A stretch of 64,000 nucleotides of DNA from Melioribacter sp051488665 (GCF_051488665.1 NZ_JBPSEG010000001.1:310001-374000), one strand, 5' to 3'. Positions 45,628 to 54,984 are shown, counted from the stretch's first letter. The notes: a model not told the origin generated them from the sequence alone. Program-made: numbers and translations.

Positions 45628-45800
45628 CAAGAACAATATTAATATCAATCGTATTATCGATATTATATATGATAATAACGCTTGCGGTAATGCTGGTTAT
45701 GTTGATGTTTGCGAATGCGCTTAAGACAATAATCTCGAAACTGTACGAATCGATATGCAATGAGATATATAGATTCATAAGCGGAGCCGGCGATGAATAA
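45624..45800 (+). CDS. Small membrane protein
   Basis: 58 residues, one long hydrophobic segment (about 5-32). Overlaps gp16 and the Mor-like gene, so translationally coupled. Confidence 0.5.
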   Translation: MTRTILISIVLSILYMIITLAVMLVMLMFANALKTIISKLYESICNEIYRFISGAGDE

Positions 45801-46098
45801 ATACGACTGGATCAAAGAAATCGAAAATTACAAAGACTACTTTACTCCCGATCAGCGCGATCTGATTGATCTGATCGGATTCGATAACTACATGAAAATC
45901 CATGAGCATTTTGAAAAGACTAGCATACACATATCTTCCGCGCCGATAATGATGTTGAAAAAAATCTATGCGCAAAAAAAACATTCCATCCCGTATAATA
46001 TAATTGCTCGAATTCTCGGCGTATCCGAAAAAACCATCTACAACTGGCGCGAAGAAAAAAATTACGACAATTACGATCTGTTCGAAGACAAAGAATAG
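45793..46098 (+). CDS. Mor-like middle/late transcription activator
   Basis: 101 residues. DLIDLIGFDNYMKIHEHFEKTSIHI then a C-terminal HTH (IPYNIIARILGVSEKTIYNWREE), the two-part plan of Mor/C activators. Likely turns on the late operons. Confidence 0.7.
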   Translation: MNKYDWIKEIENYKDYFTPDQRDLIDLIGFDNYMKIHEHFEKTSIHISSAPIMMLKKIYAQKKHSIPYNIIARILGVSEKTIYNWREEKNYDNYDLFEDKE

Positions 46099-46106
46099 GA
46101 GCCGCG

Positions 46107-46460
46107 ATGCTGTATCTTTTTTGGAAAACATTATGGAATTTATTCGCCAAAGACAAATTTATCGTAAACAAAGGCGGATTGACAATATATCTGTCGTCCA
46201 ATCTGCCTTTCGGCGCACAGGGAGTTTTTACAGGGTTGAAGGGCGCTTTCGTAAAATTTGTATTCTACAAAAACACAAACATAATAGCCTCGGAATATAC
46301 CGAGCGCGTAATTAAGCATGAATATACTCATTATCTTCAGCGCAAGCGGCTGGGCTTTGTCGGTTTCTGGGCTACGATTATCTGGGCATACATTTGTTTT
46401 TGGAAAACTCACGACGAAAAACCGCTGGAGCGCGAAGCCGAAGAAAACGAATTTAAATAG
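46107..46460 (+). CDS. HExxH-type membrane peptidase-like protein
   Basis: 117 residues: HEYTHYLQ near residue 73 resembles a zincin motif (HExxH), with a membrane segment (FVGFWATIIWAYICFW) after it. May be a small metallopeptidase acting on an envelope target; short for the known families. Confidence 0.5.
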   Translation: MLYLFWKTLWNLFAKDKFIVNKGGLTIYLSSNLPFGAQGVFTGLKGAFVKFVFYKNTNIIASEYTERVIKHEYTHYLQRKRLGFVGFWATIIWAYICFWKTHDEKPLEREAEENEFK

Positions 46461-46470
46461 AGCCGCTAAG

Positions 46471-46560
46471 ATGAGATTTGACAAATACGACATACAGTTA
46501 ATAATAGCCTTATTCTTCTACGTTTTATATTGTTTCCTTCTGTTCATAGGGATATTATAA
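46471..46560 (+). CDS. 29-residue membrane peptide
   Basis: A single hydrophobic helix (IIALFFYVLYCFLLFIGIL). Below normal gene-size cutoffs; possible. Confidence 0.35.
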   Translation: MRFDKYDIQLIIALFFYVLYCFLLFIGIL

Positions 46561-46570
46561 AGTTAACCGC

Positions 46571-46626
46571 GAGGGGCAAAGCGGTCCGCCTTAGCCGCAA
46601 TGGGACATCCGCCGTCCCCGCCCCTC
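46571..46626 (+). terminator. Hairpin in the early region
   Basis: GAGGGGC (46571-46577) pairs with GCCCCTC (46620-46626) over a GC-rich, internally foldable loop. No T-run. Confidence 0.4.
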
Positions 46627-46646
46627 AATTAAATAAAGGAGTTATT

Positions 46647-46868
46647 ATGAATGATATAAAAGGCATACATGAGAAAGACGAAAAGCGATTAAATAAACTG
46701 CATAAGATAGATAATTACGAGGGGCTCTTGAATTTTATAATCGAGTATGTGTTTGAAAATCAAATTCACTTGAACGAATATGACGAAGTTACTATCCATT
46801 TCTATAAAGAGATAATAAATCAATATTATAGAATCAAGGAGAGTATCAATGAAACAGATGAAAATTAA
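46647..46868 (+). CDS. Small early protein
   Basis: 73 residues from ATG 46647 (AAAGGAG 5 nt before). Acidic and helical. Unknown. Confidence 0.5.
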   Translation: MNDIKGIHEKDEKRLNKLHKIDNYEGLLNFIIEYVFENQIHLNEYDEVTIHFYKEIINQYYRIKESINETDEN

Positions 46869-47142
46869 AGAATATATCGATTTACTGCGCGCGAGGCACG
46901 GCGAAAAAATAGAAAATTGGAAAGTAATATGTCCAATATGCAAATGCGAGCAAACAGTTCAGGATTTTCTCGACGCCGGCATAGATATGAAAGACGTATT
47001 CAATTACTTCGGTTATAGCTGCATCGGCAGATTCAGCGAAGCGAAAGGATGCGACTTTTCTCTCGGAGGATTATTCCCAATTCACAATGTCGAAATCATC
47101 GACGACTCCGGAAACGCGCATCCCAGATTTGATATAGCATAA
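46849..47142 (+). CDS. VVA0879-like Zn-binding protein
   Basis: 97 residues. CPICKCEQTVQDFLDAG...YFGYSCIGRF...GCDFSLGGLF...HPRFDIA closely fits the VVA0879 family pattern with four Cys. Phage-borne, role unknown. Confidence 0.7.
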   Translation: MKQMKIKEYIDLLRARHGEKIENWKVICPICKCEQTVQDFLDAGIDMKDVFNYFGYSCIGRFSEAKGCDFSLGGLFPIHNVEIIDDSGNAHPRFDIA

Positions 47143-47185
47143 TAAGGAGAAATATGAATATTAAGAATTATATAAAAATAAGGAA

Positions 47186-47380
47186 ATGACCAGGGATCGG
47201 ATATGTAAGGAATTCAGCATCCCGAATAATTATCTGTTCTGGCTGCTATATAATAATAACATACCTATCTGGGATCGTAAACGAGCAAGGAAAAGAACCC
47301 AGAGGGAGAATAATTCCGATAAATATTTCTCCTGGGAACAGATTAATGATAACATAATGAGCCGTTATAACTCTGATTAA
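47186..47380 (+). CDS. Small HTH-like protein, last early gene
   Basis: 64 residues; KEFSIPNNYLFWLLYNNNIPIWDRKRARKRTQR looks like a short DNA-binding helix set. A 10-codon frame precedes it. Confidence 0.45.
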   Translation: MTRDRICKEFSIPNNYLFWLLYNNNIPIWDRKRARKRTQRENNSDKYFSWEQINDNIMSRYNSD

Positions 47381-47861
47381 AAGCCTTTCCTAAACGTCTT
47401 CCTCCATTAATAAACTGCCATATTGACATAATCATACCGCTAATAATAGTAAATAATTACAAATTACTACTGGATATGAAGATTTTCATAACTTATTATA
47501 ATTTAATTAATTGCACAGAGACAATAAAAAAATCTATTTCCAGCTATTTGATTAGCAGAGAAACAATGATTAAACAGCCCTATAAATGCCTTTGCACCCT
47601 TTCAGAGAGCCTATTAAACGCGATTATAAGCCATTAAACGCTATTTTTAATTAGTTTTTATAAGCCGTTTAATAGCTGATCATTTCTCAATTTATATGCA
47701 AATAAAGCCTTTTTTATAGTAAAAAATGTAATTTTTCTCATTTTGCTATTTTTAACATCTATTTCTGTATCTTGTTTAATTATATGCACTTACATTCAAT
47801 AATTTTTCCATTTTTATTTCTCATTTTACACTAAATTTTATATTAATGCAAAGGACTGCAT
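47381..47861. repeat. Right prophage end, non-coding and repeat-rich
   Basis: About 480 bp, very AT-rich, no convincing gene. ATTAAAC lies at 47569, 47613 and 47633 and inverted at 47667 and 47774; three of these continue into a TTATAA/CTATAAA block (about 20-bp unit, near the 22-bp MuA site). TTTCTCA occurs at 47683, 47734 and 47817. The true terminus is not fixed. Confidence 0.6.
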
Positions 47862-47898
47862 TTGCCGGGCTTTTTTTATTTAAAAAATAATTTTCCTC

Positions 47899-47927
47899 TT
47901 GACACCTGCACATCCGTTCACTATATT
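47899..47927 (+). promoter_or_regulatory. lexA promoter
   Basis: TTGACA (47899-47904), 17 bp, TATATT (47922-47927). GTACAAACGAGCAC follows and could be an autoregulatory SOS operator. Confidence 0.65.
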
Positions 47928-47951
47928 AGAGGTGTACAAACGAGCACTACT

Positions 47952-48581
47952 ATGAAAAAAGAAAATATAACAAACCGTCAAAAAGAAATTCTCGATTTCA
48001 TACAGGATTATGTCGATTTTAACGGATATCCTCCCACATACAGGGAGATCGGCAAGCATTTCAATATTGCCAGCACATTCGGGGTCAAACGGCATATCGA
48101 CGCATTAATTAAAAAAGGTTATCTGAGCAACGAAAGCGGCGCCAGTCGAACGCTTTCTCTTATAGTAGGCAGCGGGCGTGAAAAATCAAATTCCATTATC
48201 GATATCCCGATTGTCGGACGTGTGGCAGCAGGCGCTCCGATTCTTGCCGAGGAAAATATCGAGGGCAATTTGTCCCTGGACAAGAATCTGGTAGGCAACC
48301 GGACGGAATGTTTCGGGCTGAAAGTAAGAGGCGACAGTATGATTAATGCCGGAATTCTGGAAGGCGATCTGGTTATAATCCAGCCGCAAAGGGAAGCTCA
48401 AAACGGCGATATTATTGTCGCCTTGCTGCACGACGAAGCAACGATGAAACGTTTCCACGTCGAGAACAATAAAATCTACCTGATACCTGAAAACGACAAT
48501 TACGAGCCGATCGTTGTCGATAACCCGGAAGAATTTACAATAATCGGAAAGGTAGTTGGCGTATTCCGCAGCTACCATTAA
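47952..48581 (+). CDS. lexA: SOS repressor LexA
   Basis: 209 residues from ATG 47952, 25 bp after the -10. Winged HTH (PPTYREIGKHFNIASTFGVKRHIDALIKKG), cleavage Ala-Gly in VAAGAPI, Ser in VRGDSMINAGI and Lys in ATMKRF: an intact cleavable LexA. The ATG at 47862 is upstream of the promoter and rejected. Host gene, first after the prophage. Confidence 0.93.
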   Translation: MKKENITNRQKEILDFIQDYVDFNGYPPTYREIGKHFNIASTFGVKRHIDALIKKGYLSNESGASRTLSLIVGSGREKSNSIIDIPIVGRVAAGAPILAEENIEGNLSLDKNLVGNRTECFGLKVRGDSMINAGILEGDLVIIQPQREAQNGDIIVALLHDEATMKRFHVENNKIYLIPENDNYEPIVVDNPEEFTIIGKVVGVFRSYH

Positions 48582-48598
48582 AAAAGAGGAGATTAAAG

Positions 48599-48847
48599 AT
48601 GAAAACCTTATTGTTTTCCACCGCAATTTATAACAGAAACAGAATTTCTTTTCTCTACGGGCTTACTCCCTTTACAATCGAGCCGTATTATATTACACGG
48701 AACCGTCGCGGTAAAAAAGTGCTCTACGGAAGAATCAACGGCGCTAATGAAATTAGAAGTTTTGAATACGAAAAGATTTCCAACATAAAAATCCTGGGGA
48801 TGCAAAAATTTTCGCCGGTAATTCCGATACTCCCTCTTTGCAACTAA
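48599..48847 (+). CDS. Unknown small protein after lexA
   Basis: 82 residues, beta-rich, ITRNRRGKKVLYGRINGANEIRSFEY. AGAGGAG lies before the start; 17 bp after lexA, so perhaps in its operon. Confidence 0.55.
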   Translation: MKTLLFSTAIYNRNRISFLYGLTPFTIEPYYITRNRRGKKVLYGRINGANEIRSFEYEKISNIKILGMQKFSPVIPILPLCN

Positions 48848-48848
48848 A

Positions 48849-49223
48849 ATGAAAAAGAGAAATCTGCATAGGGATCGGGTTGAATTTCTTATCGATCAGA
48901 TAAGAAACAGCGGCTATATGATGATAAGCCGTAAATACGGCAAGTACCTGCCTCCGCCCTCGCCCATCGACAATCTCGAAGTAGACGCTGTCGCCCGCTT
49001 TAAGAAGAGAATTGCAATCGGAATCACATTGAACGAAGAAGAACTCGACCGAGCGACGCTCGAATCAAAAATTTCAACTCTTTTTAGAGGGAGAAGATCG
49101 AACTCTCGGATAACGCTTTTTATCGGAGTCCCGAAAGTACATCTCTACAAAGCGAAAATTGCAATATCGCATCTGCCCGAGGAACTTAGGAAAAGAATCA
49201 GAGTCGTTCCGTTATCTGATTAA
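48849..49223 (+). CDS. Unknown protein, possible SOS operon member
   Basis: 124 residues, basic and helical at the N-terminus (RNLHRDRVEFLIDQIRNSGYMMISRKYGKYLPPP). Unknown; follows the small gene by 1 bp. Confidence 0.55.
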   Translation: MKKRNLHRDRVEFLIDQIRNSGYMMISRKYGKYLPPPSPIDNLEVDAVARFKKRIAIGITLNEEELDRATLESKISTLFRGRRSNSRITLFIGVPKVHLYKAKIAISHLPEELRKRIRVVPLSD

Positions 49224-49260
49224 TTACTCTTCCGGGAATAAACTTTTGGTAAGATTTTGC

Positions 49261-49330
49261 TGCCCCGCAAGGATTCGAACCTTGAATTCTTGATCCAGAG
49301 TCAAGCGTGTTCCCATTACACCACGGGGCA
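49261..49330 (-). tRNA. tRNA-Gln (anticodon CTG)
   Basis: 70 nt, no encoded CCA. Acceptor stem TGCCCCG/CGGGGCA is 7 bp, anticodon arm CTTGA-CTCTGGA-TCAAG gives CTG, and the T arm contains GGTTCGAATCC. Small D arm. Not used as prophage attachment site. Confidence 0.93.
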
Positions 49331-49384
49331 AAATTATTATGTACAAAGAAAATAATTATTTCATATACAATGCAAGCAGTTTGT

Positions 49385-52300
49385 TTATTCTCCCGATATA
49401 ATATTAAGATTAACCGGCGCATCGTTTATATCCCACACTTTCGTATCCTCTGAATCAACAACCTTAATTCTTACTTGTGTCGACGGTAAAGCTTCCTGTA
49501 CTGGCCCGAAAATAAAATCCCATCCATATGCTCCCGTAGACGGATAGTTTGTTACAAGAGTCTTCCACGTTCCTTCTGCCCCATTTTGTAAACTGTAATA
49601 GATATTTACATTACCCGATATTGCATACGAAGACCATGTTATTAACATAGGCCAATGTTCTGAGGGTTTGGGATCTTGTTGTTCATCTTCAGTAAGATAG
49701 TAATACTGTCCACCGTTAGGTAATATTAAGCGTATTTTTTTGCTAGCGTGTATCGAGAAATAACCGTCGGTAACGTCGCTTGCCGTAATGCCCGGATCTG
49801 CAGACGATATCCTGATTTTGCAGTTATCCGAACTGTCGGGTCGAGGCGAATCGAGCCTGCCGGGCGCCCAGATAAAGCTGCCGTCGTTTTCTGTGCTTTC
49901 CGCTCCAGGTACAGTATGCCACGTACCGCCGCCGTTCGTAGACCATTCGATTTTAACTTTATTAATATTATTTGCGTTCCATTTTATTTCGTACGGATGA
50001 TAATTCTGATAATCTGTAGTGCTTACGTTATATTTGCTCGTAAGCCACTGCTCCCCGCCGTTTGGCGTGAGGATTTTAATAGTCGGCGGTTCTTTTACTT
50101 TGAAAACGCCGTCGCTGTAATCGAGGGGCGATCTGTCGGCAGCGTCGCTTATTCTTATGACATAATTATCGGATACAATTGAAAAGCTCGCTTCATAAGA
50201 ACGGATTCCGCCTCCTTCGTCAGCGCCCGAAACGCTGTCAACCAGTACTTTCCAATCAAGTTCGCTGGTTGTATTATACGGGTTAAATTCAATCCGGACG
50301 TATTCTATTCCCTGCGATCTCCACTGTATCTTAAATTTCTGACCAGACAATATTTCTACTCCTGAAGTCGGATAAATCACCTCAATACTCTGACTCGGTT
50401 GAATGGAAAAAGTACTGTTGCTTTCGTCAACCGGCGTTCCGTCCTGACTGTCTTTAATTCTGACTTTGCACTGAGTAGAATTTACGTTAGGCACCGGATT
50501 CCACTCGTATGAACCCGAACTCGGATAATTAGAGACAATCGGCGTCCATGTTAGTCCGTTATTAATTGTATATTCAATATCCACATTAGTAACCGCTTTG
50601 GAATCCCACTGGATATTTTGTGATGTGCCCGACTGCCATTTTTCTCCGCCGTTGGGCGATATTACTCTCATTGTTTGTGTAATTTGATTCGATATCTGGA
50701 AATTATTGTCGGAAACGTCGAAGGGCACTCCGTCGGTAGCGTCGCTAATTTTTATCCTGCACTGTAACGAATTTGTATTCGGGACATTACTCCATACGTA
50801 TGTACCGATACTTTCGACGGAATTAACAATTGTTACCCAGTCAGCGCCTCCGTTTATAGTATATTCGATTTTAACATATCTAACATTTTCAGAAGCCCAT
50901 CTAATTTCTACCGGAGTTCCGTAGAAAAGACTTTCTCCTCCGTTCGGTTCGAGCACCTGAATATACGGTTCTGGCTCAATATTAAAGAAAGCGTCGCTTT
51001 CGTCGCTCGGAACGCCGTCGTCGGCGTCGCTTATGCGAATTTTGCAATTTGTCGATGTAGTATTCGGTATTTTACTCCAGTTATAAAACCCTGTACTCGG
51101 AGTGCTTTCAACGATTGTATTCCAGCTAATTCCGTTATTAAATGTATACTCGATTTTTACGTTTTCAATACCAGCGGCATTCCATTTAATATTGTAACTG
51201 CCTCCGGCAGTCAACGATTCGCCGCCGTTGGGGCTTGTAACCTGAATTAATTGATTTCCTTTATTAGTAATCGAGAATACATCGTCCGAAACATCCGAAG
51301 GAATTCCGTCGTCAGCGTCGCTTATCCGGATTTTACATAACAGCGAATTTACATCCGGGATATTTTTCCATGCAAAGAATCCCGTACTGGGAGCGCTTTC
51401 GACTATCGTTTTCCAGGAAGCTCCATTATTAATCGAATATTCAATTTTTACGTTCTCGATATTTGTCGATTTCCACAATATATTGTCGCTTGCCCCTGCG
51501 TACCACTGTTCTCCGCCGTTGGGCGTTAATACCGTAACGCTCGGTTCGGACAGGACTATAAATGTGCCGTCGCTTTCATCTATCGGAGAGCCGTTATCAT
51601 AGTCGAATATTCTGATTTTATATTGACTCGAAGGCACTGTAAAACTGGCGGGATATCTTCCGTTCGAAGGAGTTTTTTCGACCAGTTGCTCCCAGGTAAT
51701 TCCGTTGTTGGAGCTAAACATAATTGTCACGTTTTCAACTCCGATTGAGTTCCAGCGTATCGTATCGAGCACGCCGGCAGTCCACGTTTCGCCTCCGTTC
51801 GGATAAACTACTTCTATTTTGGGTTTGGGCACAATCCTAAAGACCTTATTGCTCTGGTCGACCGGAACCCCGTCTTCGGCATCTCTAATTCTGATAAGGC
51901 ATTGTGTAGAAAGTTTATCAGGAACGTTCCATTCGTAGGCGCCCGAATTGGGTACGTTTTCGGCAATTACATCCCAGGTAAGTCCGTTATTAGCCGAGAA
52001 TTCGAGACTTACATTTTTAATTCCAACCGACGACCATGTAATATTCTGAGCCGTTCCCGCCTGCCAGCTTTCTCCTCCGTTGGGACTTGTAATTTCGATT
52101 GCCTGACTTACCTGATTGGTAATTTGGAAGGTGCTGTCCGAAACGTCCCACGGCTCGCCGTCGAGAGCGTCGTAGATTCTTATCTTACACAGTTTCGAAT
52201 TTAGGTCGGGTATATTTTTCCATTCGTAAAAGCCCGTGCTCGGTATAGAATCCTCGATTGTAATCCACTCGTATCCGTTATTAATCGTATAAGCAATCTT

Positions 52301-53074
52301 AACGTTTTTAATGTTTTCCGAGAGCCATTCGATTTTTTGAGTAGAACCGGCAAGCCAAATTTCGCCTCCATTGGGTTCGAGCACTTTAATTTGAGGCTCG
52401 GGCAAAATAGAAAATACATTGTCGCTTTCGACGTAAGGACTTCCGTCTTCCGCGTCTTTAATACGAATTCTCGCCAGCGTAGAAGGCGTATTCGGCACGG
52501 GTTCCCAGTAATATATACCCGTGTTTTTTCTGTCGGTGGCAATGTAATTCCAATGATTTCCGTTATCTGTTGTATATTCGATAATTACCGAATCAATGCC
52601 TGTGCTGTACCATTTAATTTCCTTCGACGTACCCGCTTCCCATTCTTCGCCGCCGACCGGGCTAATAATTTTAAGACTTTCGTTACTGCTTCTGATAATG
52701 CTGAAAGTAGTATCGCTTTCGTCGAATGCGGTTTCTTCTGTATTGGTAATGCGAACTTTGCATTGGTTTGATATCTGGCTTGGGACGGGGAACCAGACGT
52801 ACACGCCGGTATTCTGGACGCTGTCGGCAATCAAAGTCCATTTGCCGCCGTTATCTATCGAATAGGAAAGATTAATAAGGGAAGATGTTGAGCCGCTCCA
52901 TTTGATTTCATACGACGTGCCTTCAACAATAACTTCGCCTCCGTTTGGGGCAGTTATTTTCAAACTTTCCGTAACGCTGCCGCCTCCGGGACCCGTAATA
53001 TCGGATTCTTCTTTTAATTTACATGAGGAAAACACCAATAAAATTACAAATAATATAAAAAATGATTTTTGCAT
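49385..53074 (-). CDS. Giant lipoprotein with about 12 tandem beta-domains
   Basis: 1229 residues. Signal peptide with lipobox ending at Cys18 (VFSSC). From residue 30 come about 12 repeats near 95 residues, each with PNGGExWxAGT, IKWxSxxIxxVxIEYTxNNG and SxxCKIRIxDAxDG: Kre9/KNH-like or Ig-like beta-sandwiches typical of Ignavibacteria surface proteins. The tenth (YPTSGVEIL) is degenerate. Probably surface adhesin or matrix protein. Confidence 0.85.
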   Translation of the reverse strand: MQKSFFILFVILLVFSSCKLKEESDITGPGGGSVTESLKITAPNGGEVIVEGTSYEIKWSGSTSSLINLSYSIDNGGKWTLIADSVQNTGVYVWFPVPSQISNQCKVRITNTEETAFDESDTTFSIIRSSNESLKIISPVGGEEWEAGTSKEIKWYSTGIDSVIIEYTTDNGNHWNYIATDRKNTGIYYWEPVPNTPSTLARIRIKDAEDGSPYVESDNVFSILPEPQIKVLEPNGGEIWLAGSTQKIEWLSENIKNVKIAYTINNGYEWITIEDSIPSTGFYEWKNIPDLNSKLCKIRIYDALDGEPWDVSDSTFQITNQVSQAIEITSPNGGESWQAGTAQNITWSSVGIKNVSLEFSANNGLTWDVIAENVPNSGAYEWNVPDKLSTQCLIRIRDAEDGVPVDQSNKVFRIVPKPKIEVVYPNGGETWTAGVLDTIRWNSIGVENVTIMFSSNNGITWEQLVEKTPSNGRYPASFTVPSSQYKIRIFDYDNGSPIDESDGTFIVLSEPSVTVLTPNGGEQWYAGASDNILWKSTNIENVKIEYSINNGASWKTIVESAPSTGFFAWKNIPDVNSLLCKIRISDADDGIPSDVSDDVFSITNKGNQLIQVTSPNGGESLTAGGSYNIKWNAAGIENVKIEYTFNNGISWNTIVESTPSTGFYNWSKIPNTTSTNCKIRISDADDGVPSDESDAFFNIEPEPYIQVLEPNGGESLFYGTPVEIRWASENVRYVKIEYTINGGADWVTIVNSVESIGTYVWSNVPNTNSLQCRIKISDATDGVPFDVSDNNFQISNQITQTMRVISPNGGEKWQSGTSQNIQWDSKAVTNVDIEYTINNGLTWTPIVSNYPSSGSYEWNPVPNVNSTQCKVRIKDSQDGTPVDESNSTFSIQPSQSIEVIYPTSGVEILSGQKFKIQWRSQGIEYVRIEFNPYNTTSELDWKVLVDSVSGADEGGGIRSYEASFSIVSDNYVIRISDAADRSPLDYSDGVFKVKEPPTIKILTPNGGEQWLTSKYNVSTTDYQNYHPYEIKWNANNINKVKIEWSTNGGGTWHTVPGAESTENDGSFIWAPGRLDSPRPDSSDNCKIRISSADPGITASDVTDGYFSIHASKKIRLILPNGGQYYYLTEDEQQDPKPSEHWPMLITWSSYAISGNVNIYYSLQNGAEGTWKTLVTNYPSTGAYGWDFIFGPVQEALPSTQVRIKVVDSEDTKVWDINDAPVNLNIISGE

Positions 53075-53172
53075 TTTTTCCCCGGTAAGATAAATTATTA
53101 TTACTGGTTTAATTTACTAAATTCAGTTATTTTTATTAAATAAAAACTCACATAATCCGTGCCTATTAAAAA

Positions 53173-54030
53173 ATGTTAATTTCAGGCTTAAAATATGGTT
53201 TTATACTTTTTTACATGTCATTTTTACTTTTCAATTTTACCTCAATAAAAGCGCAAAATCCGGTTTTCGACCATACAATAGGAAATTTTTCGTCGGCGCA
53301 GGCATTTTCAATTGATCCTGCAGGAACGATCTATGTAGCCGATATTTCGACAAATGAACTCCTCAAAATCGATTCCGCCGGCGCAATAATAAAAGTAATC
53401 GGAGGCTACGGCTGGGACAATTACACGTTCGATTTCCCGGCTGACGTATTTTCAACTCTTTTGAATGTTTATGTCGCCGATAAATACAACGACAGGATTC
53501 AAATTTTCGACAAGGATCTCAATTATATTACAACGCTGTCGACTTATTCGTCGGAGCCGTTCAGGCATCCGGTCTCAGTAAGCGTATCCGACCAGGGCGA
53601 CATATTTTTAATCGATTCGGACAACAGCCGAGTCCTTAAATTTACTTCCGACGGTCAATTCCTTCTGGAAATAGGCGGAATGCTCGCCGGAGATTTTACG
53701 CTCGAAAATCCGAAAGCTTTTTCGATTATCGGCAATAAAATTTTCGTTCTCGATTCACACGACCTGTTTATATTCGATCTTTGGGGAAATAACATAGCGA
53801 AAAAAAGCTTCGAATTCGAACCCGTAAATATCAATTCTACATCGACCGGATTAACAATTAATACATCAAAGAACGTCTTTTATGCGTACAACAACAGGGA
53901 CTTGCTGAATTTACCCTTAATTAATTTCTCGCCGGAACTGGAAGAACCGATTACCGACTCGATATTGTTCAACCGAAAGCTATACGTTCTTACATCAAAA
54001 ACGATTTACGTCTACAACATACGCAAATAG
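53173..54030 (+). CDS. Exported NHL-type beta-propeller protein
   Basis: 285 residues. Signal peptide (FILFYMSFLLFNFTSIKAQ), then about five NHL-like blades (NVYVADKYNDRIQIFDK, DIFLIDSDNSRVLKFTSDG). Divergent from the giant lipoprotein and upstream of three membrane genes; function unknown. Confidence 0.8.
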   Translation: MLISGLKYGFILFYMSFLLFNFTSIKAQNPVFDHTIGNFSSAQAFSIDPAGTIYVADISTNELLKIDSAGAIIKVIGGYGWDNYTFDFPADVFSTLLNVYVADKYNDRIQIFDKDLNYITTLSTYSSEPFRHPVSVSVSDQGDIFLIDSDNSRVLKFTSDGQFLLEIGGMLAGDFTLENPKAFSIIGNKIFVLDSHDLFIFDLWGNNIAKKSFEFEPVNINSTSTGLTINTSKNVFYAYNNRDLLNLPLINFSPELEEPITDSILFNRKLYVLTSKTIYVYNIRK

Positions 54031-54031
54031 C

Positions 54032-54478
54032 GTGAAATTTGTCTACCGAATTATATTATTCCTTAGCCTATCATTCTGGTTTCTTCTAATATTATCGGAA
54101 TTTTGGATTTATAATTTACCCGATTATTTGTATTTACTGCCGTTTATAAAAAAAGCATTTTCCGTTGTATGCCATCAGAATCCGGAAAGAAGCATATTTA
54201 TCGACGGGCATTCTCTGCTTGTATGCTCGCGGTGCGCCGGCATTTATGCGGGAGCTTTACTCTCCGCATTAGCGGCAATTTTTTATGGTAAAATTTTCCT
54301 TAAATCGAATATGCCGCTCTATTTATTGTCGATCCCGCTTGCAATCGACTGGCTTCTGGTAATTCTCGGCGTAAAAGAATATTCCAAGATTACGGCGGCT
54401 TTTACGGGTTTCCTTTTCGGTTCGATAATATTTTTATATTTTTACAGCTCGTTAAACAATAAAAACAGAAACAGATGA
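54032..54478 (+). CDS. DUF2085 membrane protein
   Basis: 148 residues from GTG 54032. VVCHQNPERSIFIDGHSLLVCSRCAGIYAG is the DUF2085 signature (His and Cys pairs), followed by three membrane helices. Unknown role. Confidence 0.8.
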   Translation: MKFVYRIILFLSLSFWFLLILSEFWIYNLPDYLYLLPFIKKAFSVVCHQNPERSIFIDGHSLLVCSRCAGIYAGALLSALAAIFYGKIFLKSNMPLYLLSIPLAIDWLLVILGVKEYSKITAAFTGFLFGSIIFLYFYSSLNNKNRNR

Positions 54479-54984
54479 AAAAGCATTTACCTGCGCTAGT
54501 AAGCGGATTCGGAGCCGGAGTTCTATCGATAGTACCGCTTGCGAAAGGATTGACATGTTGCATCATAGTTCCGGTTGCCGCTTACATTGCGCTTATACTC
54601 GACAGAAAATCGACGCGTGATTCCGGTCGGATACCGGCTTCGAGAGGATTTACAATCGGTGTAATGACGGGAGTATTTGCAGCTCTCTTCGGTTCGCTTT
54701 TCGACATTATAATTACATTCATTACCCACAGCAACGACATCGTAGATTCCTTTCCGGAATTTCAGAAAATGATAAACGACTTTCCCGTAAGCGAAGCCGT
54801 TCGGGAAGAGATTATTCGTATGTTTCAAAACCTGCGCAGCGATATAGTCACAACAGGATTCTCATTTCTTTATACTTTTTCGGTGTTAATAAATAATTTC
54901 GTGGTGAATACATTATTCGGAGCCGTCGGAGGACTTGCCGGCGCTCAAATAATCAATAACAGAGTCGGGGACAGCGAAGAATGA
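54475..54984 (+). CDS. Unknown membrane protein
   Basis: 169 residues, about four helices; an early Gly/Cys-rich stretch (LAKGLTCCIIVPVAAYIALI). Overlaps its neighbours by 4 bp on both sides. DUF4199-like by outline only. Confidence 0.6.
   Translation: MKKHLPALVSGFGAGVLSIVPLAKGLTCCIIVPVAAYIALILDRKSTRDSGRIPASRGFTIGVMTGVFAALFGSLFDIIITFITHSNDIVDSFPEFQKMINDFPVSEAVREEIIRMFQNLRSDIVTTGFSFLYTFSVLINNFVVNTLFGAVGGLAGAQIINNRVGDSEE

Larger units (their letters stand above)
8137..47861. mobile_element. Mu-like transposable prophage with an embedded DGR
   Basis: The segment holds MuA-type transposase, MuB-type ATPase, Gam, gp16, Mor-like, DUF935 portal, Mu F, Mu G, Mu protease I, gp36 and gp37 relatives, plus tail, lysis and repressor genes. 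About 39.6 kb, close to Mu's 37 kb. The limits given are the last and first clearly bacterial features (chemotaxis gene stop; lexA promoter side). I looked for a 5-bp target duplication beside TG...CA ends and could not fix one. Gene order is unlike Mu: the early region runs outward to the right end and the tail genes run outward to the left end. Confidence 0.9.

Noticed and set aside
47381..47861. CRISPR array at the right end
   Set aside because: Repeats are short, unevenly spaced and in both orientations; no spacers or cas genes.
47952..48581. S24 protein as a second phage repressor
   Set aside because: Complete LexA with Ala-Gly site, Ser and Lys, and its own promoter, outside the phage gene block.
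49261..49330. tRNA-Gln as prophage attachment site
   Set aside because: The phage is transposase-driven, has no integrase, and lexA and two genes lie between.
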